This document shows positions 60,901 through 64,000 of a DNA stretch of 64,000 nucleotides, in pieces. The notes below the pieces were generated by a model. The model searched no databases. It was not told where the DNA came from and saw only the letters and a program-made list of their open reading frames with translations. The DNA is taken from contig CP154957.1 in assembly GCA_039621445.1 (NCBI GenBank), forward strand, positions 21,527,788-21,591,787, written 5' to 3'. The stretch's first letter is position 1. Each line of letters opens with the position of its first letter. This DNA is from Euglena gracilis. Its lineage: Eukaryota > Euglenida > Euglenophyceae > Euglenales. The position numbers were made by a program, and so were the translations under genes.

Positions 60901-63900
60901 TGATTCACCTGTTTAGCTGAGAAACTTCGAATTTTTTGCCCGGGCTCCAGCCTGAAGTGGACGGCGCCAATGTGGAGCCAGAGTCAGACAATAAACAAAC
61001 GGAACTAACCTTCGGCGTGACCTTGGCCACTGATTGCAGAACAAAACATTTTGGATGGAGGACAACAGGAACCCACGGGTGCCAACCGAACCAGAAAGCG
61101 CACAATGGTATGAGTTCTGAAATGAAGATGGCGCGGGCTAACTTGACAGGCCGACGGAGCCCACGTCCCGGGGGGGGGGGGGGGGCAGAGTCGCACCTTC
61201 ACTGCTCACCCTCACAGGGCCTCTGGGGGGAAGGTTCATTAGCCGCGGCGCTTGACCATCAGCACCCACCCAAACCCCCTGAAATAAAATGACAGCCGTC
61301 TGTCAGCCTCGCAGGCTCTGTACCGATGCCACGGGGTTGGGCGGCACGCTGGGCACCTTCTGCTGCATCGCCTGCTGCTCCAGGCGGGCGGCGGCCTGGC
61401 TGCGCTCCGCGGCCAGCTGGCCCCGCAGGCCCTCCGCCTCCGCGGCGCGCTGCCGCTCCGCCGCCTCCGCCACCGCCAGCTTACCTTTCACGGCCGCCGC
61501 CTCCGCCAGCGCCTCCTTCACCGCCGCCAGGCCCGCCCGCTGCTCCGCCACCAGCGACGAGTTCACCGCCTTGAGCTGCGCCGCCTCCTTCTGGGCGTCC
61601 TCCGGGCCAGGCGGCGGCGGTGGGCGGCGGTGGGCGGCGGGCCCCACCCCCATGGGTCATCATCCAATCCAATCCCGCCCACTTGCACGTTTGGCCCCTA
61701 TTTGGACGTCAGCGGCAAACCGCATAGAACACACCTGCTTCAGATCCATGCATTTTCTTCGATGAAAACATTGCGCGATTTTTGTTTCATGGAGTTTTGA
61801 ATCAATCGCCGACTAAATATTATTTCACACTCGTTTTGGCCTTTCCTCGCCTGCCAGAGACAGCAAATCTCTGCAGAGGTGTTCAGGACAGGACGGTTTC
61901 AAGTCGCGAAAAGGGGTTTGGTAGTCCCCATTCTGAGACTGACCGCCACTGACCCATGGTCTAGTGGGTCAGTGGCGGCCTTTTGAAGCAGCGGCCTGTT
62001 CCAGCCGCCGCTGGACACGCGCCTCGTCCTCCCGGGCGGCCTGCAGCCGCACCGCCCCACGCTCCACCTGGTTCTGGGCGGCAGCAGGGCTCAATTTAAG
62101 GGCAGGTGGCGGGTCGGACCCCCCCCCCCCGGTCCAAGGGGGATCTCACCCCTCCTAAGCCGTGCTGGAACGGGTGACCGATTATCAGCCCCGCACGAAA
62201 TTTTGCATCCCAAATCGGCTGAACATGCCATGTTGGGCACTTTTTGGGGTAAAATTTCTCAAAGTTTTCGAAACAAAGCACCGGAAAGGAATAAATCAAC
62301 CAGGGAGGGGGGTCAGGGGGGACTGGGTACCCCCCCAGGGTCGGTCCGGAAACCCCTTGTGGGGTCCGGACCCCTCCCGGTCCAAAAGGGGAGGGACACC
62401 ACTCCTCTGCCCTCTGCCCTCCTTGTATCGAACCCTGGGAGGCAGCAGTGGCGTTGCGCTCCGTGGTCAACTTGGCTGACAATTCTGCCACCTGCAGTGT
62501 GGAGAAAGGAAAGGGGGTAGGTTTGGAAGGGGGTGGCAGGGCTGCAATGCAGTTGCGGAACTTTGTGCTATTTTTGGGGGGGTTGCCCACACACACGCAC
62601 GCACGCACACACGCACGCACACACGCACACACGCACGCACACACGCAAGCACGCAAGCACGCATGCCCATACACACACACACCTGGGCCTTGAGCGCATC
62701 CACCTGCCGGCTGGCCGCCTCCCCAACCCGGCTCCCTGTCGCGGCGTACAGCGCCGGGGCCGCCCCCCCAGCCGCGGCGGGGCCGGGCAACGCGGCGCTG
62801 TCCGGGTCGCCAAGCCGCTGCATGTCCTCCGGGCTGAGCAGCTGCCGGGCCTTCAGGACCAGGGATTTTTTAACGGCTGGGGGGAGGGGGTCCAGGAGAT
62901 CCACTTCTGGGGGTCAATTATAGGTCAAAAGTTCTGGGGTGACCCACTCGGCCCGACCTCCCACCTCTTCCCCCCCCCCCGCCCACCCTCCTCCCAGGAG
63001 TCCAACGTTTAAAAAAATCGCTACTCAGGATGCCGAACAGCCGGTCCCGCTGCGTCTGCAGCACGTCCGCCGCCTTGAGCTGCGCCTGGTAGTCCGGCCC
63101 GGGGCCCCGCGATGGGGCCTGCAACAGCGGCTCAACCGTCCCGGGGGTCGGCAAGCAGTGGTGCAGTCACAGCAGCCAAAATTAATCACAAGCAGCCAGA
63201 AGCAGCCAAAAGTGCCAAAGGTGGCCAAACGTGCCAAAAGTGACCTAAACGTGACCAAGAGGCAGCCAGAGGCAGTCAAAAGCTGCCAAAGGAAGCAGCA
63301 AAAGGCAGCCAAAAACCACCAAAAGTGGCTAGAAGTGGTCCAAACCCCCCAATAGAAGCACTGGTGTGCTTATAGAGGACCACCGCCTCCGGCGGCAGAG
63401 GGTGCGCTTCTATTTGGACCCTGTTTGTGTGATTTTTGTTGGTTTCTTTCAGAAATCCCATCAAAATGGGGGGTGTGCTTTCAGCAAACCCTGCGCATAT
63501 AGTAGCCCCGTGCTTCAATTGGGGAGGGTGGTAAATTGGCCAAAAAATGGCCGAAAATGTCATGCTTTTCTTTTTTAGCAAAGCAGGCATGGCGTTGGCT
63601 TCTGCCGAAGGATTCGGGTAGGACCTCCATTTGTGGGGAGGATCTTGCGCAGAGTGGGGGTGATTTTCCACTTTCAAAAACACCAGCCAGTCACTTTTCA
63701 AAATCCAGTCACCCATTTCCTGCCATTTGGGCCGAAATCTCAAATTCTCCCACACCTTCGGCGCCGGTGGCCACCTTTGGCCATTTCTGGCCAGCCCCCC
63801 CCCCCCCAGGGAGGGGGGGTCCAAGGGGGGGGGGGTCCAGGGAGGGGGGATGCACAACATGAATATGGAAAAAAAAACAGCACAGAAATGGGAATGCATG

Positions 63901-64000
63901 GGTCATTGCATTTTAAAAAAAAAACGTTCTGCACTGCGCAGCAGCACCGCACAGCAGTCCCACCTGGACCAACAGGCATCGTGCCCGGTTTTCCCTCAGG
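45828..64000 (-). CDS. Large coiled-coil protein with C-terminal C2 domain, 3' part of gene (at least 22 exons)
   Basis: The gene reads on the minus strand; its 5' end lies beyond the window. Joining the exons listed separately gives roughly 970 residues. About 800 are low-complexity heptad sequence rich in Ala, Glu, Leu, Arg and Gln with few Pro, as in long parallel coiled coils. A short basic motif, PPAKRARP, resembles a nuclear localisation signal. The last three exons form a C2 beta-sandwich, with strands beginning KLQVTVLDADNL and LSPTWNEDFTFDL and ending GQLCVSLLLTPP before TAG. C2 domains bind phospholipid, often with Ca2+, or proteins, so a tether or scaffold at a membrane is a reasonable inference. 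I do not recognise the exact family. Splice phases agree across most junctions, which supports the model. Coding GC is far above the introns. Several introns consist of short inverted-repeat elements. Confidence 0.8.
46534..46715 (-). CDS. C2 exon 2
   Basis: Enters after CAGCAG with RSTDVAQNTLSPTWNEDF, the conserved N-P/S-x-W-N-E strand of C2 domains, then EVTVHFTLWQSDAED and PIGTCSFAW. The donor GG|GTCATG keeps phase with the terminal exon. The frame stays open to 46398 if the donor is ignored, but that reading loses the final C2 strand. Confidence 0.75.
46914..47010. mobile_element. Possible AGGG-T(n) introner-like element inside the C2 intron
   Basis: Starts AGGGGTTTTTTTAAGACCGG, nearly identical to the left end of the element at 54331, and shares its CCCACCCACCC and GGGGGACCCACAAAA blocks. 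The other end is unclear and no target duplication was found. The right limit is approximate. Confidence 0.45.
47299..47478 (-). CDS. C2 exon 1
   Basis: Enters after GGGGTGCAG, phase 0. A short Ser/Gly/Arg linker is followed by RKLQVTVLDADNLPAADRSN, with the two Asp residues of the first Ca-binding loop (LDADN), and PHCTVKYA. The exon edge is ACA GAG followed by GGTGAGAGG. The in-frame reading to the next exon needs the cut before GG, whereas the canonical GTGAGA one base on shifts the frame. Confidence 0.75.
49033..49158 (-). CDS. Linker exon before the C2 domain
   Basis: 42 codons, phase 0 to 0. Acceptor CCACCGCAG; donor GTGGAG|GTGCAG. It starts EARAAEYSVLQDLGLVPEDD, then a Pro/Val stretch, marking the end of the coiled coil. 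Confidence 0.65.
50244..50372 (-). CDS. Exon with charged NLS-like segment
   Basis: 43 codons, phase 0 to 0. EKLEQELHAATQHGPGKHAT is followed by acidic DGDDEED and then QPPAKRARPAAEAAE. Donor GCGGAG|GTGCGG. The PPAKRARP segment after an acidic patch resembles a monopartite nuclear localisation signal. Confidence 0.65.
50530..50566 (-). repeat. Dispersed splice-acceptor-like motif inside intron
   Basis: On the minus strand it reads AGCCAGCCAGCACCTTTTTT followed by CCAG. The same phrase occurs at 814-840 and 1062-1087 on plus, the latter used as acceptor of the W2 exon. Confidence 0.6.
50847..50900 (-). CDS. Short coiled-coil exon
   Basis: 18 codons, SLLAAQELNEQLEGRTAQ, heptad-like. Its upstream border lies just inside the 91-bp element at 50922. 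If splicing happens within the target duplication it would start a few codons earlier with DACRQ. The downstream edge is CAG followed by GG; an in-frame GT lies 12 bases further on. Confidence 0.55.
50922..51012. mobile_element. AGGG-T(n) introner-like element (91 bp) forming an intron
   Basis: The left end AGGGTTTTTTCTTC and the inverted right end AGGGGTTTTTTGTAG bracket poly-G/poly-C blocks, GACCGGGG and GTGGACCCCC. The flanking 10-mers CGTCGCGCGC and GGTCGTGAGC match at 7 of 10 positions and lie in the same codon frame of the coiled coil on both sides (GAC-codon aligned), as expected for a decayed target duplication. Confidence 0.65.
51011..51167 (-). CDS. Coiled-coil exon
   Basis: 52 codons after acceptor CTCGTGCAG (phase 2): CSTLSRALEELQDEVSQGKL through ELEKALAEARAAHDQ. 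Strong heptads with Leu at a/d positions. It ends at the 91-bp element. Confidence 0.75.
51200..51350 (+). repeat. GT-rich microsatellite in intron
   Basis: A long TGTGTG/TGCGTG run. Frames through it give His/Thr or Cys/Val repeats that are artefacts. Confidence 0.8.
51960..52077 (-). CDS. Coiled-coil exon
   Basis: About 39 codons after ACCGTCCAG, phase 0: TLEKANAELRQAAEAAAQER and AAEELRAAEDALRQAET. The donor edge is uncertain: ACC C|GTCAAG is canonical but does not match the phase of the next exon. Confidence 0.7.
52614..52787 (-). CDS. Coiled-coil exon
   Basis: 58 codons: DQEDDRRATLERLEAEHSAA and LEREAEALRAESGAA, ending TDLEAAA at donor GCG|GTGCCA. The start lies at or just after CTGGCAG; the sequence GACCAG is shared with the end of the preceding exon, so the exact cut is ambiguous. 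Confidence 0.75.
53145..53348 (-). CDS. Coiled-coil exon
   Basis: 68 codons after CCCAACACAG, phase 0: EAEALKAETAKVVEELQTER through RIAALEAQLKAAQTAGRDQ. The downstream intron begins CGATTTGC in this reading, so a non-GT border or a cut six bases upstream or downstream within the GACCAG repeat is possible. Confidence 0.75.
53612..53746 (-). CDS. Coiled-coil exon
   Basis: 45 codons, phase 0 to 0: MAAKEAEQKALADRLKESVA and AKAEIGKLEKAQEDLKAQHAK. Acceptor GGCGGCAG, donor AAG|GTGTGC. The first Met is internal to the protein. Confidence 0.78.
53747..54126. mobile_element. Intron made of a poly-C/G inverted-repeat element
   Basis: The intron ends carry TCTGCCGCCG (53746) and TCTGGCCGCCG (54125), a probable target duplication with one base inserted. 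The termini are weakly inverted (CAATTTTTTA near 53760, CACTTTTTTAAG near 54117 on the other strand). The interior has CAGTCAGTCAC repeated about four times, several C-runs and the hairpin core GCGCCGAAGGCGCC plus T7. An in-frame GT lies inside the element (ACT|GTCCCC), otherwise the donor would be GA. Confidence 0.6.
53938..53970 (+). repeat. Dispersed hairpin motif, copy 4
   Basis: GCGCCGAAGGCGCCGGG followed by AAAATTTTTTTGGCC, the best-paired member of the family also seen at 2577, 4191 and 5557. Confidence 0.6.
54127..54222 (-). CDS. Coiled-coil exon
   Basis: 32 codons after CCCTGCCAG, phase 0: ALDTVAELEGRLRQGEAAET and RVEEERRP. The lower border is set by the adjoining element. Confidence 0.7.
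54331..54611. mobile_element. AGGG-T(n) element (281 bp) with perfect target duplication
   Basis: The left end AGGGGCTTTTTAAGACC and the inverted right end AGGGGTTTTTTTGTCG are flanked by an exact duplication, GCTTCGAATC (54321-54330 and 54612-54621; an eleventh base also matches). The interior is C/G blocks plus an AT-rich centre. It sits within an intron of the coiled-coil gene. The intact duplication makes it the youngest-looking member of the family. Confidence 0.8.
54977..55079 (-). CDS. Coiled-coil exon
   Basis: 34 codons after CCTGAAAG, phase 2: EAFLRGEESQLQEAHEAVAE, LQEKLQQSEAKVKQ, donor CAG|GTGCCC. Upstream lies the longest intron of the gene, about 4.1 kb. Confidence 0.72.
55309..58286. 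mobile_element. 2,978-bp DNA element with 26-bp terminal inverted repeats
   Basis: Positions 55309-55334 (starting CTTAGGCGGCCGAATTCGC) are the inverse of 58261-58286 at 25 of 26 positions. The flanks carry a 5-bp duplication AACCA (55304-55308 and 58287-58291). Both subterminal zones (about 55350-56100 and 57075-57610) are crowded with TTTGCGCAAA-type palindromes; the centre (56150-57060) and 57620-58200 lack them. No reading frame resembles a transposase, so it is probably non-autonomous. Its superfamily is unknown to me. It lies inside the ~4.1-kb intron. Confidence 0.85.
57336..57375. repeat. 40-bp near-perfect palindrome
   Basis: A perfect 26-bp palindrome at 57343-57368, centred on TTTGCGCAAA with TGCGCGCA arms, extends with one mismatched pair to 57336-57375. 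It is the best example of the palindromes clustered in the 55309-58286 element. Confidence 0.85.
59219..59305 (-). CDS. Coiled-coil exon
   Basis: About 29 codons: EDRAQELLDKISTVAGQEEE, ending near GEET at donor AC|GTGCAG. Acceptor GGGCCAG chosen because its phase (2) matches the preceding exon's donor; another AG 15 bases upstream has a better C-tract but the wrong phase. Confidence 0.62.
59536..59744 (-). CDS. Coiled-coil exon
   Basis: About 70 codons after GGCACTGCAG: WRGREAEAERAARRHADERA, then an Ala-rich run, RIARLEKSLAEAEGSRRVLL and LAARAVEER. Donor AACG|GTGAAG is close to consensus. Confidence 0.8.
59989..60206. repeat. Long hairpin: ~81-bp arms, 55-base loop
   Basis: 59989-60069 and 60125-60206 are inverted copies. 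The inner 24 bp (60046-60069 and 60125-60148, containing CAGCAGCTTCCCAGCC) pair perfectly; the outer part pairs with scattered mismatches and small gaps. It lies in the intron between the exons at 60474 and 59536. A transcript would fold into a long stem. Confidence 0.8.
60474..60584 (-). CDS. Coiled-coil exon
   Basis: 37 codons: GMQGREKATEDLVRRLTAQT and ARGEEARQLRQEHAAA. The acceptor is probably CGCTGCAG, phase 0; the downstream border has no GT at the edge and is approximate. Confidence 0.65.
61357..61599 (-). CDS. Coiled-coil exon
   Basis: 81 codons, phase 0 to 0: DAQKEAAQLKAVNSSLVAEQ, AAVKEALAEAAAVKGKLAVA and LEQQAMQQK. Acceptor GGCCCGGAG, donor AAG|GTGCCC. The longest single exon here. 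Confidence 0.8.
61943..61978. repeat. Perfect 14-bp inverted repeat at an exon border
   Basis: CCGCCACTGACCCA (61943-61956) and TGGGTCAGTGGCGG (61965-61978) flank an 8-base loop. It begins three bases past the exon limit at 61981, so the 5' end of the intron would fold into a stem. Confidence 0.75.
61981..62073 (-). CDS. Coiled-coil exon
   Basis: 31 codons: NQVERGAVRLQAAREDEARV and QRRLEQAAASK. It enters after CCGCCCAG. The downstream edge runs into the hairpin and an in-frame TGA, so the intron must start at or before GGCCGCC, where no GT is available. Confidence 0.65.
62074..62434. mobile_element. Intron made of an inverted-repeat element with 14-bp duplicated border
   Basis: The upper border phrase CTGGGAGGCAGCAG (62435) recurs at the lower border as CTGGGCGGCAGCAG (62074), 13 of 14 identical and in the same codon frame. 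Just inside, the ends are inverted: GGCTCAATTTAAGG against GGTTCGATACAAGG. The interior has GGTCC-bounded C/G runs. The end block CCTTGTATCGAACCC also occurs in similar form near 90 and 5163. Confidence 0.7.
62435..62491 (-). CDS. Short coiled-coil exon
   Basis: 19 codons, VAELSAKLTTERNATAASQ, after a good acceptor (CACACTGCAG), phase 0. The intron that follows begins GGTTCG, with no in-frame GT at the edge. Confidence 0.7.
62585..62682 (+). repeat. CA/CG microsatellite in intron
   Basis: CACGCACGCACACACGCACG-type run directly after the donor CAG|GTGTGTGT (on minus). Frames through it are artefacts. Confidence 0.85.
62683..62876 (-). CDS. Coiled-coil/linker exon
   Basis: About 65 codons: VKKSLVLKARQLLSPEDMQR, then an Ala/Gly/Pro linker, then ASRQVDALKAQ at donor CAG|GTGTGT. 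The acceptor CTCCCCCCAG gives phase 1, matching the donor of the preceding exon. It lies inside the end of the element at 62861-63022, so up to six codons here may be element-derived. Confidence 0.72.
62861..63022. mobile_element. AGGG-T(n) introner-like element (162 bp)
   Basis: Left end AGGGATTTTTTAACGG, inverted right end AGCGATTTTTTTAAACG, with GGTCC/GGACTCC and C/G runs between. The flanks CTTCAGGACC and ACTCAGGATG share TCAGGA in the same codon frame (Ile/Val-Leu-x). It provides the acceptor (CCCCCCAG) and lies beside the donor (A|GTAGCG) of this intron. Confidence 0.6.
63025..63118 (-). CDS. Coiled-coil exon
   Basis: 31 codons after GCTGTTGCAG, phase 0: APSRGPGPDYQAQLKAADVL and QTQRDRLFGIL. 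Donor CTGA|GTAGCG. Confidence 0.75.
63123..63330 (+). repeat. AGCCAAAAGTGCCAAA-type degenerate repeat in intron
   Basis: From about 63170 to 63330 the phrase GCAGCCA plus AAAG/AGTGCC recurs about a dozen times with 10-14-base spacing, a degenerate minisatellite within the first intron. Confidence 0.6.
63964..64000 (-). CDS. Partial exon at window edge
   Basis: Reads LRENRARCLLVQ to donor CAG|GTGGGA, phase 0, joining cleanly to the exon at 63118. It continues beyond the window. Confidence 0.55.

Overview
The window is nuclear DNA of a eukaryote, most likely a microbial alga or other protist; I cannot name the lineage. The evidence is split genes whose GC-rich exons (dense in CTG, GAG and GCC codons) sit among AT-rich and homopolymer-rich introns, mostly GT-AG introns, decayed tyrosine-recombinase (DIRS-like) retroelements, and a satellite-scale tandem array. 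No operons, rRNA, convincing tRNA or CRISPR were seen.

Layout. (1) 1-9.5 kb: one recognisable exon, the W2 (eIF5C-type) C-terminal domain of an eIF4G-like translation factor at 1088-1394 (+). The rest is non-coding DNA full of long poly-C/poly-G tracts, short inverted-repeat elements (including a 393-bp element at 2422-2814 with 17-bp terminal inverted repeats and an 8-bp target duplication), an AT-rich island and a T(6-8)GCA repeat block. (2) 9,562-36,755: sixteen head-to-tail copies of a ~1.7-kb unit, each with a (CA)n tract, with internal higher-order duplications and no convincing gene. (3) 36.8-45.8 kb: relics of DIRS-like retroelements. A reverse-transcriptase relic and an NPPF methyltransferase-like relic lie on the minus strand, and an RNase H/tyrosine-recombinase relic lies on the plus strand. 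Diverged repeats surround them. (4) 45,828-64,000, minus strand: the 3' part of one large gene with at least 22 exons, encoding roughly 970 residues of mostly Ala/Glu/Leu/Arg-rich coiled coil followed by a C-terminal C2 domain. Its 5' end lies beyond position 64,000.

The main observation is how this gene is interrupted. Several introns consist largely of short poly-C/poly-G elements with terminal inverted repeats, flanked by short direct repeats (about 6-14 bp, often imperfect) that lie in the same reading frame on both sides, as expected if mobile elements inserted into exons and became introns (introner-like elements). One family (ends AGGG followed by T5-T7) has three well-supported copies and one possible copy. 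Another motif, CCAGCAC plus a T-run plus CCAG, occurs three times and forms the splice acceptor of the W2 exon. One very long intron also carries a 2,978-bp element with 26-bp terminal inverted repeats, a 5-bp target duplication and clusters of TTTGCGCAAA palindromes; I see no transposase in it. All exon limits are read from splice consensus, phase and coiled-coil frame, not from transcripts.
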